From the NCBI GenBank assembly GCA_030431985.1, contig JAUIIB010000022.1:1-45755 (forward strand): 45,755 nt of DNA, read 5' to 3'. Made by a program: the position numbers and the translations under genes. Shown here piece after piece: positions 17,992 to 26,123 of the stretch. A model generated the notes under the pieces. It made no database searches. It was not told the origin of the DNA and saw only the letters and a program-made list of their open reading frames with translations. Positions within the stretch are counted from its first letter, which is position 1; each line of letters starts with the position of its first letter. Origin of the DNA: Gammaproteobacteria bacterium. GTDB lineage: Bacteria; Pseudomonadota; Gammaproteobacteria; Burkholderiales; Nitrosomonadaceae.

Positions 17992-18660
17992 TTACTTAAA
18001 AATCTGTTTAATGTCTGCCATGGTGACAAGACCCAGTGTTCCCATATCCAGAACTGCGTCGTTTTCACCAGGTGAAACACCTTCAACTTGACCCAACGCG
18101 AGTGCGCGGGCGGTGATTTCACGGTCATCTTGTATTGCCTGAATCGAAAAAGTATAGTTTCCATTTGCGGCATTAGTGCCACTGTCAGACATGCCATCCC
18201 ATATAAATGTATTGACCCCGGATGGTTGAGAGCCGAGTTCAAGCGTACGAACTGCGATGCCGGAGTTGTCATGAATCGTGACGCTTAACTTGTCTGTCGA
18301 TTGTGGCAATTCAAATCCTCCGATAGCTGCATTGTCCTCAAGTGATAATGAATTGCCAGGAACTAACGCTTTATGGCCGATCAAGCCGGCTGCTTCGAGT
18401 GTTCGGCTGTCTTCAATGCCGTTAAGTAGGCGCTCTAATGTGTTGTTAAGTTTGTCGATGCCGGATACTGTGCTGATTTGTGCTAGTTGACTGGTTACTT
18501 CGGCATTGTCTAACGGGTTGAGCGGATTTTGATTTTGCATTTGTGTGACCAGTAATTTTAAAAATCTATCCTGTTGCTCTTCTGCACTTTTTTTCTCAGT
18601 TGCTGTTGATGCATCTGTAGTCGGAAAGAGCTGTCGGTTTGTTTCCTGAACTGAATTCAT
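17992..18660 (-). CDS. flgD: Flagellar hook-capping protein FlgD
   Basis: FlgD caps the growing hook and is absent from the finished flagellum. The 222-residue protein has the export/capping segment FLKLLVTQMQNQNPLNPLDN with AEVTSQLAQISTVSGIDKLN at about residues 33-72, then the FlgD Ig-like/tudor region with GVNTFIWDGMSDSGTNAANG and YTFSIQA. Gene order and spacing (14 bases from flgC, 10 to flgE) are standard. Confidence 0.96.
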   Translation of the reverse strand: MNSVQETNRQLFPTTDASTATEKKSAEEQQDRFLKLLVTQMQNQNPLNPLDNAEVTSQLAQISTVSGIDKLNNTLERLLNGIEDSRTLEAAGLIGHKALVPGNSLSLEDNAAIGGFELPQSTDKLSVTIHDNSGIAVRTLELGSQPSGVNTFIWDGMSDSGTNAANGNYTFSIQAIQDDREITARALALGQVEGVSPGENDAVLDMGTLGLVTMADIKQIFK

Positions 18661-18674
18661 GCTTTCAAATCTCC

Positions 18675-19079
18675 TTATTGCCCAATTGTTAATGTTTTTT
18701 GTAACAAAGATTTTGTTGTGTTCATGATATCTACGCTGTTTTGATAAGAGCGTGATGCAGACATCATATTCACCATTTCGTCAACAACATTTACATTGGG
18801 CTTTACGATGTAACCGTCCGCATCGGCCAGTGGATGATGAGGTTCGTAAGTTTTCTTCATCGGTGAGGCATCATGAACAACGCCGGCAACTTTAACCCCG
18901 CTTGCACCACTTGAATCTGTATTTAACGTACTAAAAACGACCTGACGACCACGATAGGGCTGGCCTGATGAGTTGGTGACGCTATCGGCGTTTGAAAGGT
19001 TGCTTGCAACTACGTTCAGACGTTGAGATTGCGCGGACATTGCTGAACTTGCGATATTAAAAACATTGAATAGAGACAT
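18675..19079 (-). CDS. flgC: Proximal rod protein FlgC
   Basis: FlgC is a proximal rod protein of 134 residues, the normal size. It begins [20 protein letters not shown] with [20 protein letters not shown], includes the VFSTL and [16 protein letters not shown] signatures and ends [20 protein letters not shown]. It starts two bases after the flgB stop codon, so the two are likely translated together. Confidence 0.97.
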   Translation of the reverse strand: MSLFNVFNIASSAMSAQSQRLNVVASNLSNADSVTNSSGQPYRGRQVVFSTLNTDSSGASGVKVAGVVHDASPMKKTYEPHHPLADADGYIVKPNVNVVDEMVNMMSASRSYQNSVDIMNTTKSLLQKTLTIGQ

Positions 19080-19081
19080 GA

Positions 19082-19486
19082 TTATCGCTCCTGTATCGCA
19101 GAGAGTAGGCTTTTAAATTGTCCGCTGATGAAGGTGATTCCTGCATCATATTTGATTGAGTTATTTGCAAACTGGGTGCGTTCCAGGTCCATATCAACGG
19201 TATTACCATCAGCACTGGGTTGCAACGGCACACGATAAAGTGCATTGTTGCTGATACTATTGTGTTTATTGCCGCCAATATGCATGGGTGATGTGGTCGT
19301 GAGTGATGCTGTTGACGTAGAAGATGCCAGTTTTTCTTTTAAAACACTCGAAAAATCAATATCTTTTGCCTTAAAGTTTGGCGTATCGGCGTTTGCTACA
19401 TTGCTGGCAAGTAGTGCATGCCTGGCAGCTCTAAGCCCTAGCGCCTGCTGATGAAAGTGTACGTTTTTATCTAATTTGCTGATCAT
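19082..19486 (-). CDS. flgB: Proximal rod protein FlgB
   Basis: FlgB is the first proximal rod protein and the first gene of the flgB-L string. The 134-residue protein has the signature [20 protein letters not shown] at about residues 26-45 and ends with the [20 protein letters not shown] helix. A sigma-54-type promoter lies 36-52 bases upstream of its ATG, so this gene sets the expression of the operon. Confidence 0.97.
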   Translation of the reverse strand: MISKLDKNVHFHQQALGLRAARHALLASNVANADTPNFKAKDIDFSSVLKEKLASSTSTASLTTTSPMHIGGNKHNSISNNALYRVPLQPSADGNTVDMDLERTQFANNSIKYDAGITFISGQFKSLLSAIQER

Positions 19487-19521
19487 GTTCGTTCCTATTT
19501 GAACTGTTTCATTTCACTTTA

Positions 19522-19538
19522 AGCATTTTCTATGCCAA
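19522..19538 (-). promoter_or_regulatory. Sigma-54 promoter for the flgB operon
   Basis: On the minus strand the sequence reads TTGGCATAGAAAATGCT. The invariant GG (19536-19535) and GC (19524-19523) are separated by exactly 10 bases and the flanks match the consensus TGGCAC-N5-TTGC closely. Transcription would start near 19511, leaving a leader of about 25 bases before flgB. The sigma-54 activator FleR is encoded at 43886-45199. Confidence 0.72.
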
Positions 19539-19643
19539 TATATTATTTCGCTTTTAATAGTTAAAAAATAAATGAAAAGAACGTAAAACAGCCTTTAACT
19601 CAAAATTCCCATTGTGTCATTTGACTTTAATATAGTGTGTGGG

Positions 19644-19658
19644 CGGCAAAAATTGCCG
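19644..19658. repeat. Short inverted repeat before flgA
   Basis: CGGCAA at 19644-19649 and TTGCCG at 19653-19658 form a compact palindrome with a 3-base centre, 34 bases before the flgA ATG. GCGGCAAA recurs at 19672-19679. It could be an operator or a leader hairpin. No sigma-54 or sigma-28 promoter with correct spacing is found for flgA. Confidence 0.4.
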
Positions 19659-19692
19659 ATTGTGGCAATAAGCGGCAAATTTTTAGGACAGT

Positions 19693-20409
19693 ATGATGCG
19701 ATGCAAACAATTAAAGCTTGGGGTTTTACTGATAGCGGTGCAGTTTTCCGTTCCCTTGTTTGCGGAAAGTCAATCGCAGTCTCGGTATCAGGAAATATCG
19801 CTCATACAGGATGCTGTGGAGGCATTTATTTATAGCCGTACAACCACCTCTACAGGAAATATTCAAGTTATAGTTGGCCAGATTGATCAGCGCATTACGT
19901 TACCGAAGTGCGACAGGCTGGAGCCTTTTTTGCCTTCAGGTAGCCGTTTATGGGGAAAAACCTCAGTCGGTGTGCGTTGTGATACGCAAGCCTCTTGGAC
20001 AATTTATGTGCAGGCTGAAGTTAAAGTAATGGGGAATGTGCTGCATATCGCAAGACCGGTATCACGTGACCAATTAATTAGTTATAACGATATAGAGTTG
20101 CAAGTGGTGAATTTGACTCAAATGCCGGAGGGAGTGTTGACGGAACATGCCCAGGCCATAGGAAAACTTGCCGTAACTAACCTGTCAGCGGGGCAGCCGC
20201 TACGCCAAAATATGCTACGGGCACCTTTTGTTATTTTGCGCGGACAGAATGTAAAATTAATGGTAAAAGGTCGCGGATTTAGTATCAGTTCAGAGGGACA
20301 TGCATTGTCAGATGCGGCCGAAGGGCAGCCTGTGCAGGTGCGCAATTCTTCTGGTCGTATTATTAGCGGCTTAGCAAGACCTAACGCTATTGTTGAAGTA
20401 AATCCATGA
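19693..20409 (+). CDS. flgA: P-ring assembly chaperone FlgA
   Basis: FlgA is a periplasmic chaperone for P-ring assembly. The 238-residue protein has a signal peptide ending SVPLFAES at about residue 24, an N-terminal domain, and a C-terminal SAF-type region (RPVSRDQLISYNDIELQVVN, then LRAPFVILRGQNVKLMVKGR and EGQPVQVRNSSGRIISGLA). It is divergent from flgB, as in many proteobacteria. The expected followers flgM and flgN are missing; a 68-base gap leads instead into the acyl-carrier operon on the same strand. Confidence 0.94.
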   Translation: MMRCKQLKLGVLLIAVQFSVPLFAESQSQSRYQEISLIQDAVEAFIYSRTTTSTGNIQVIVGQIDQRITLPKCDRLEPFLPSGSRLWGKTSVGVRCDTQASWTIYVQAEVKVMGNVLHIARPVSRDQLISYNDIELQVVNLTQMPEGVLTEHAQAIGKLAVTNLSAGQPLRQNMLRAPFVILRGQNVKLMVKGRGFSISSEGHALSDAAEGQPVQVRNSSGRIISGLARPNAIVEVNP

Positions 20410-20477
20410 GATGGATTTATGGGTCGTTCTGTATTAGAGAAGATGAAATTACTTAAAAATATTGGAAGATTAAAAAA

Positions 20478-20726
20478 ATGAACCAGGATAAATCGGAAAT
20501 AATAGATCAATTGAGATCAATTTTTCAAGATACGTTTACAGAAAATACTCATGAATTTTCAATAAATACTATCAGGGATGATGTTGAGGAATGGGATAGC
20601 TTAAGCCATATCAGATTGTTGACGGCGATTGAAACACATTTTGGTGTTCAGTTCGATCTTGATGAAATCGGTGATATGACGGATGTGGCTACAATTGTGG
20701 ATTTATTAGAGGAAAAATTAAATTGA
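20478..20726 (+). CDS. Acyl carrier protein (ACP1)
   Basis: This is an 82-residue acidic carrier protein. The motif EWDSLSHIRL places the phosphopantetheine-bearing serine at residue 41, and the helical pattern (FGVQFDLDEIGDMTDVATIV) is that of discrete ACPs in FkbH-type clusters rather than of fatty-acid AcpP. GGAAG lies about 9 bases before the ATG. It leads a tight seven-gene operon and precedes the FkbH gene by 21 bases, so it is probably the carrier loaded by that enzyme. Confidence 0.9.
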   Translation: MNQDKSEIIDQLRSIFQDTFTENTHEFSINTIRDDVEEWDSLSHIRLLTAIETHFGVQFDLDEIGDMTDVATIVDLLEEKLN

Positions 20727-20747
20727 TATCTGTTGAAAGCTACTGAT

Positions 20748-22646
20748 ATGCAAGATTTACCCTGGCTAACAACTCCTCCAGACGATTTTAATGAACGCTG
20801 TGCCCAGCTGGCGGTGCATAATACACCGGTCAACGAGGTGTGTGCTTTAGCGAAGTATGCGTTGTCTATTAATCAGTCCAATCGTTTATTTCAGTCGACA
20901 AAAAAATCAAACCCGGAGATTTGTGCTGCATTATCCAATTCATTAACGCCGTTCAGACTTGGTGTAGTCAGTAATGCGACTATGGATTTGATGATTCCGT
21001 CGATGTTTACAGCCGCAATACGAAATGGCGTATATCTCGAAGTAATAAACACAGATTTTGGGCAGGTGGCGCAGGAAGCATTTGATACAGATTCAAAACT
21101 AAATCAGTCCAATCTTGACGCTGTGCTACTTGCTCTGGACTATCATGCGTATACTGAATTTTCCGGTGGGTTTAATCCTGTTGGCGATGAGTCTCCAAGT
21201 CATAAAGCGTTTCTTTATTTGCAGCAAATCCGCAGCGCTTTTTCTCAAAACGGCGGCATGCCATGTATTACTCAAACGCTGGCATGTCCTTCTTATGAAT
21301 TAGCCGGGAATTTTGATGCGCAGCATGATGGTATATTGCGCAGATCGTTGACCGAATTTAATCGTGCGCTGATTGAGGATATTCAAAATAGTGCAGACGT
21401 GTTGTTCGATATTGCGGCATTGGTCAATATGGTAGGGTCTAATCAATGGTTTGACGAGAGACAATGGGTCATGTCTAGGGTGCCGATGGCAAATGCCTTT
21501 GTACCGCTATACACCGAATATCTGGCAAAATTAATTGCCGCGCTGCGCGGAAAAAGTAAGAAGTGTCTGGTTTTGGATCTTGACAACACATTATGGGGTG
21601 GAGTTATTGGCGATGATGGGTTGGAAGGCATACATATCGGACAAGGTCACCCGGTCGGCGAATCTTTTTTAGCGATTCAGCAGTGGGTTAAGTCGCTTAA
21701 AGCGTTGGGCGTTATCCTGGCGGTGTGTTCAAAGAATGAGCGGGAGATTGCTTTGGAGGTGTTTCGAAAACACCCGGGAATGATACTTAAAGATGATGAT
21801 TTTGCTGTGTTCGTTGCCAATTGGGAAGATAAGGCATCGAATATCGGCGAAATTGCGGAAATACTGAATATCGGTCAGGACGCAATTGTTTTTGTTGACG
21901 ACAATCCGGCAGAGCGTGAAATTGTCCGGGCAAGACTACCTGCAATTTCGGTGCCGGAGTTACCTAAAGATCCTTCACAATTTATCCGTGTACTGTGCGC
22001 CGCAAGATACTTTGAAAAAATCGATTTTACTACTGATGATGCGCAACGCAATGCACAGTATATGAGTAATATCCAGCGTCGAGCAACTCAAAAAACTGCA
22101 GCGAATCTTACGGATTATTTGACTTCACTTGAAATGCAGATACGGTTTGCGCCATTTAATGAAATGGGGCGCAAACGGATTACGCAATTAATTAATAAAA
22201 CCAATCAGTTTAATTTGACGACGCGGCGCTATACTGAAGCTGAGGTGCTTCAGTTTGAAGAAGCTGCGGATCAATACGTAACCCTGCAAGTGCATTTGCA
22301 GGATAAATTCGGCGATAATGGCATGATCAGCGTCGTTATTTGTAGAATTGACGGTGAATGTTGGGAGATCGATACGTGGTTGATGAGTTGCCGGGTGATA
22401 AAGCGTCAAGTCGAGGATGCTGTCTGTGATGAATTGGTGGCGCTTGCGCGGACTCATGGAATATGTCGGTTGCGGGGATTGTACCGTCCGACTGAAAGAA
22501 ACAGTTTGGTTAAAACGCATTATCAACAGCTTGGATTTGAATTGATTGATTCAGATGAAACGCAAGAAGTTTGGGAATTGACGGTGGATCACTATCAGAG
22601 CAAAAGCCCGCCTATTCAGGTACAACAGTCATTGTTGATCGAGTAA
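20748..22646 (+). CDS. FkbH-type HAD-IIIC family protein
   Basis: FkbH proteins in polyketide pathways take a phosphorylated glycerate, remove phosphate and load glyceryl on an ACP. This 632-residue protein has an N-terminal domain (about 1-260), then the HAD motif DLDNTLWGG at about residues 277-285, followed by GVIGDDGLEGIHIG, a conserved CSKNEREIALEVF segment and FVDDNPAEREIVR. A GNAT-like C-terminal domain (about 460-610) is typical. The ATG at 20748 is used; an in-frame TTG at 20733 is possible. The preceding ACP fits the FkbH/ACP pairing. The substrate here is inferred from family only. Confidence 0.88.
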   Translation: MQDLPWLTTPPDDFNERCAQLAVHNTPVNEVCALAKYALSINQSNRLFQSTKKSNPEICAALSNSLTPFRLGVVSNATMDLMIPSMFTAAIRNGVYLEVINTDFGQVAQEAFDTDSKLNQSNLDAVLLALDYHAYTEFSGGFNPVGDESPSHKAFLYLQQIRSAFSQNGGMPCITQTLACPSYELAGNFDAQHDGILRRSLTEFNRALIEDIQNSADVLFDIAALVNMVGSNQWFDERQWVMSRVPMANAFVPLYTEYLAKLIAALRGKSKKCLVLDLDNTLWGGVIGDDGLEGIHIGQGHPVGESFLAIQQWVKSLKALGVILAVCSKNEREIALEVFRKHPGMILKDDDFAVFVANWEDKASNIGEIAEILNIGQDAIVFVDDNPAEREIVRARLPAISVPELPKDPSQFIRVLCAARYFEKIDFTTDDAQRNAQYMSNIQRRATQKTAANLTDYLTSLEMQIRFAPFNEMGRKRITQLINKTNQFNLTTRRYTEAEVLQFEEAADQYVTLQVHLQDKFGDNGMISVVICRIDGECWEIDTWLMSCRVIKRQVEDAVCDELVALARTHGICRLRGLYRPTERNSLVKTHYQQLGFELIDSDETQEVWELTVDHYQSKSPPIQVQQSLLIE

Positions 22647-22658
22647 GGATCAAACAGG

Positions 22659-24119
22659 ATGATGAGCTGGAATAAGATTGGAACATTCCAAATCGATCAA
22701 GAAACAAGTTGTCAATTTGCGGATGCATCTGGGGATTACAATCCCTTGCATGTTGATCCTGTGTTGGCGCGGCGCTATCAGTTTGGCGCAACAGTGATTC
22801 ATGGGGTTTGCGGAACGTTAAATGCACTGGATATTTTGCTTGAGCAGCTGGGTTGTCCCGTATTCATTACTTCAGTAAAAGTACAGTATACCCGGCCTGT
22901 TATGCACGGCGATTATGTTGATGTTCACGGCAGTTATTCAAATGAGCAGAGTTTGAAACTCCGTTTGTCCGTTCAAGGGCGCCGTACTCAGGATATCAAT
23001 CTGACAGTGATTAAAGGCTCAGGGAAGGCATCTCTCGGCCCAGAATTAAAACCAAAATCTGTGTGTCACTCAGCTCCGGCTGATTTACTGTTCAAAGATA
23101 CGGGTGGTTTAAAAGGCCAGGTCGACTTAGTATGGACCCCTGACATTATTCAATCTCTTTTTCCAAATCTTAAACAATATCTACCGGAAAGTCAGATTGC
23201 CGTTTTACTTGGATTGACACAGATTGTAGGCATGCGTTGTCCGGGATTGGATTCCGTGTTTGCCGGATTAACTGCACGTTTTCTGGATAATCAATCGATC
23301 TGCGATGGAGATATGACGTATAACGTAGTCCATCGTGACGCTCGTTTCTCACTGATAACAATCGGTGTGGAGCATAATACCGCACAGGCAGAAATTACTG
23401 CATTGTTTAGACCTAAGCCGGTTGTTCAGGAGAGTTATGCAACGTTGCAAACGCGTGTACCAAAAAACCAGTTTTCGGATCAGGTGGCGTTAATTATTGG
23501 AGGATCGCGTGGCATCGGTGAGGTGACTGCGAAATTAATAGCGGCGGGTGGTGGACATCCGTTAATTACTTATTATAAAGGGAAGCGTGATGCGCAGAAT
23601 ATTGTAGACGGTATCCGATCTTACGGCGGGTTATGTGATAGCGTTTCATATAATGTGCTGTCAACATCTAATTCGGATATTTCCCGTTGTTTTGAGAATA
23701 AACGTATTTCACATATTTATTATTTTGCGTCACCTTTGATTGAGAAAGGAGATCATTCGGTATGGGATGATGCCGTTTTTCAAAAATTTTGCTGCTATTA
23801 TTTACGAGGGTTCTCTGAGTTGATTGAACAGTTCTTATCCGATGCCGTATACAGTAAGCAAGCTATTACTGTTTTTGTGCCGTCAACTGTTTTTCTAGAT
23901 CAACCGCAAAACGGTTTTAGTGAATATATTGCGGCAAAAGCGGCAAGTGAGGCACTTGTACGGCAATTGGCAGCTAAATATCCAAATTGGAAATTTCATA
24001 TACCCAGGCTGCCAAGAATGTTGACCGATCAAACCAGCGGTTTGACCGTCGAATGGGAACAGAAAACAACCGATATCATGTTTGATGTACTGACTTCAAC
24101 AAACCAACCAATCCGATAG
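22659..24119 (+). CDS. Fused double-hotdog (MaoC-like) dehydratase and short-chain reductase
   Basis: This 486-residue protein joins two enzyme types. Residues 1-130 are a MaoC/R-hydratase hotdog with ADASGDYNPLHVDP (Asp26 and His31 as likely catalytic pair) and GATVIHGV. A second hotdog-like half follows at about 180-255. Residues 274-486 are a short-chain dehydrogenase/reductase: the NADP motif GGSRGIGEV is at 281-289, a Ser at about 409, and YIAAK at 423-427 gives the Tyr-Lys pair. The combination could carry out ketoreduction and dehydration or hydration on an ACP-bound chain. Operon position, 12 bases after FkbH, supports that. The substrate is unknown. Confidence 0.85.
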   Translation: MMSWNKIGTFQIDQETSCQFADASGDYNPLHVDPVLARRYQFGATVIHGVCGTLNALDILLEQLGCPVFITSVKVQYTRPVMHGDYVDVHGSYSNEQSLKLRLSVQGRRTQDINLTVIKGSGKASLGPELKPKSVCHSAPADLLFKDTGGLKGQVDLVWTPDIIQSLFPNLKQYLPESQIAVLLGLTQIVGMRCPGLDSVFAGLTARFLDNQSICDGDMTYNVVHRDARFSLITIGVEHNTAQAEITALFRPKPVVQESYATLQTRVPKNQFSDQVALIIGGSRGIGEVTAKLIAAGGGHPLITYYKGKRDAQNIVDGIRSYGGLCDSVSYNVLSTSNSDISRCFENKRISHIYYFASPLIEKGDHSVWDDAVFQKFCCYYLRGFSELIEQFLSDAVYSKQAITVFVPSTVFLDQPQNGFSEYIAAKAASEALVRQLAAKYPNWKFHIPRLPRMLTDQTSGLTVEWEQKTTDIMFDVLTSTNQPIR

Positions 24120-24121
24120 GC

Positions 24122-25009
24122 ATGTCAAACGACAAAAACACCCCATCTGCAGCACATCAGGCTATGCTGGTTGCAATTAGCGAGCAGGATCTTGATGACG
24201 TTGCTTTATTTTTGCATCATCATATGAGCAATCGTTTTACTCAGCGGCAATGGAAACAGGGTATCAGCCGATCATGGTTGTCGGATATTCCAAATTATGG
24301 GTTCATGCTAAGATACGGCGGCCAAATTACGGGTGTTCTGTGTGCGATCTATTCTGAGCAACGTATAGACGGTACTATGAAGCGATTTTGTAACCCGCAT
24401 AGCTGGTGTGTGTTACCTGATTCTCGCAAGCAAAGTATTGACTTGGTTTTGGCGCTGATACGCCAGGAAAATTATACATTTACCATGTTTTCGCCCAATA
24501 AAGATGGCCGTGAAATATTCAAATATTTAAAATTCAAACCTTTGGATAATCGTAACTTGATATTTCTGAATATACCTTTCAAATACGGAGGCGGCAGGGT
24601 TGTTGATTTTCGGGGTGATCAGCAAGTGAAGGAACATTTGCCCGAAAATGTCGCGCAGCATTACATAGACCATGCTGATTTCTCATGGCTTAATTTTTTG
24701 TTTTTCCGTCAGAATGACCGGTATGGTTTTATGATTTATAAAAAAGCCCGTTATAAGAGATTAGGCTGCGCGTCGATTATGTATACGAGTGACGTGTCCT
24801 TATTCAGACAGTGTTGGCCCGCGATACGGACGCACTTGTTTTTCAACCATGGTTTGTTTACCAGTAAAATAGAGGCCCGTTTTTTGGGGCAGACTATGAA
24901 AACATGGTTTGAGCCGGAGCAAGGTCCGCAGAAATTTTACTTGAGTAAAGAGCTGTCAGCTGATGATATTCAAAATTTGTATAGCGAGCTGGTTACGTTA
25001 GATCTATAA
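24122..25009 (+). CDS. GNAT-like acyltransferase (tentative)
   Basis: This is a 295-residue soluble protein. The first half (about 12-155) has the layout of a GNAT acyltransferase: a D-rich alpha-1 helix (LDDVALFLHHHMSN), a beta region YGFMLRYGGQITGVLCAIYS, and an arm ending FKYLKFKPLDNRNLIFLNIP. The second half (about 160-295) resembles the second GNAT-like lobe of FemAB-type proteins but no clear motif can be named. It starts two bases after the fused reductase gene. I infer transfer of an acyl group from an ACP to an amino sugar or protein; other acceptors are possible. Confidence 0.6.
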   Translation: MSNDKNTPSAAHQAMLVAISEQDLDDVALFLHHHMSNRFTQRQWKQGISRSWLSDIPNYGFMLRYGGQITGVLCAIYSEQRIDGTMKRFCNPHSWCVLPDSRKQSIDLVLALIRQENYTFTMFSPNKDGREIFKYLKFKPLDNRNLIFLNIPFKYGGGRVVDFRGDQQVKEHLPENVAQHYIDHADFSWLNFLFFRQNDRYGFMIYKKARYKRLGCASIMYTSDVSLFRQCWPAIRTHLFFNHGLFTSKIEARFLGQTMKTWFEPEQGPQKFYLSKELSADDIQNLYSELVTLDL

Positions 25010-25037
25010 ATTTTTTTTGCATAGTGGAACGAAGTGA

Positions 25038-25283
25038 ATGAAACTAGAAGATGAAATAATCAATATTGTACGCGACGTGTTGGTATTGGGCGACAGAGCA
25101 GATGGGTTTAATGCTTCAACGGCTTTAATGGGGGATATCCCTGAATTTGACTCAATGTCGGTAGTCGCCATTATCACAGCGTTGGAAGAAGAATATGGCT
25201 GTGTTTTTGAAGATGATGAAATAACTGCGGACGTATTTGAAACAATTGGTAGTTTAACTCAGCTGGTGGAGTCCAAGCTCTAA
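25038..25283 (+). CDS. Acyl carrier protein (ACP2)
   Basis: This 81-residue carrier has the attachment motif EFDSMSVVAI, with the phosphopantetheine serine at residue 39, and a family-typical C-terminal helix (FEDDEITADVFETIGSLTQL). It is clearly different from ACP1 at 20478: Met follows the serine instead of Leu, and the surrounding helices differ. It resembles ACPs beside exosortase A-associated hydrolases. The stop codon is three bases from the next gene, which suggests coupling. Confidence 0.9.
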   Translation: MKLEDEIINIVRDVLVLGDRADGFNASTALMGDIPEFDSMSVVAIITALEEEYGCVFEDDEITADVFETIGSLTQLVESKL

Positions 25284-25286
25284 GCT

Positions 25287-26123
25287 ATGCATCCGTCGTT
25301 AAGAATTGAAGCCAGTTTTATTCAAGGCAAGGCAGGTAAATTATTTGCATTGCACTACGCACCTCACAATGACACGTGCAAAGCAGAGTGCTTTGTCGTT
25401 GCGGGGTCTTTTGCTGAAGAGATGAATCGTTGTCGTTACATGGGTACAATGCTCGCCCAGCAACTATCGATGTCGAATGTGGGATTCCTTTCAGTGGATG
25501 CCTATGGTACAGGTGATAGCGAGGGTGAGTTTAGAGACGCAACTTGGGCGCAATGTTATGATGATTTGCTAACTGCAATTACTTATGCCGAATCAATGGG
25601 TTATCAAAGAATATCTATCCTTGGTGTAAGGCTGGGTGCGCTGCAGGCATTGCAAATTGCCGCTAAAAGTGAAAAAAAGATATGCCGGTTGGTTTTTTGG
25701 CAGCCTGTAGTCAACGGGCAAACAGCTTTGACACAATTTTTAAGGATTAGAATAGCAGCGTCCATGCAGCGGGATGAAAAGCCCGAAACCATACAGGATT
25801 TGGAGCGGCAAATCGAAAGTGGGCAGCATATCAGTGTATCGGGTTATGAGGTGGGGCCGGATTTATTTAAAGGAATTAAAACGGCAAAATTTGATGAATA
25901 TGTTGATGCGCTTGCTGTATCGATCGGGTGGTTTACTGTGATAAGTAGTGCGGAGAGGAAGACGCCGCGAGGTGATATGTCGATGATTGAGAGGTTGCGA
26001 ACGACGGGTACCACGGTTGATCATCAAGAAATTGTTGGGCCGCCATTCTGGTTGGCGCATGAACGTACCTTAGTACCGGAACTTGTTGATGCAACGGTAA
26101 GTTATGTTATCCAATCAGAATGA
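25287..26123 (+). CDS. Alpha/beta-hydrolase, exosortase A-associated hydrolase 2-like
   Basis: This 278-residue protein has the alpha/beta-hydrolase core. Strings such as FAEEMNRCRYMGTMLAQQL, DAYGTGDSEGEF and ILGVRLGALQALQIA match the hydrolase 2 family of exosortase A systems (hydr2_PEP) as I know it. The nucleophile elbow is G113-V-R-L-G117, so the usual Ser/Cys is replaced by Arg115. The late catalytic His also has no clear counterpart near VGPPFWLAHE. It is therefore probably a non-hydrolytic acyl-handling or partner protein. It follows ACP2 by three bases and overlaps the next hydrolase by 20 bases. Confidence 0.82.
   Translation: MHPSLRIEASFIQGKAGKLFALHYAPHNDTCKAECFVVAGSFAEEMNRCRYMGTMLAQQLSMSNVGFLSVDAYGTGDSEGEFRDATWAQCYDDLLTAITYAESMGYQRISILGVRLGALQALQIAAKSEKKICRLVFWQPVVNGQTALTQFLRIRIAASMQRDEKPETIQDLERQIESGQHISVSGYEVGPDLFKGIKTAKFDEYVDALAVSIGWFTVISSAERKTPRGDMSMIERLRTTGTTVDHQEIVGPPFWLAHERTLVPELVDATVSYVIQSE

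Noticed and set aside
17982..18272. N-terminal extension of the flgE reading frame by 97 residues.
   Set aside because: It lies inside flgD in another frame; the ATG at 17981 has a good ribosome site and gives a standard FlgE N-terminus.
19664..19677. Sigma-54-like GG and GC pair before flgA.
   Set aside because: The spacing between the two elements is 9 bases, and sigma-54 promoters need 10.
20419..20481. 20-codon Lys-rich frame between flgA and ACP1 whose stop overlaps the ACP1 start as ATGA.
   Set aside because: It could be a leader peptide, but ACP1 has its own GGAAG site and the peptide has no attenuator features, so chance is more likely.
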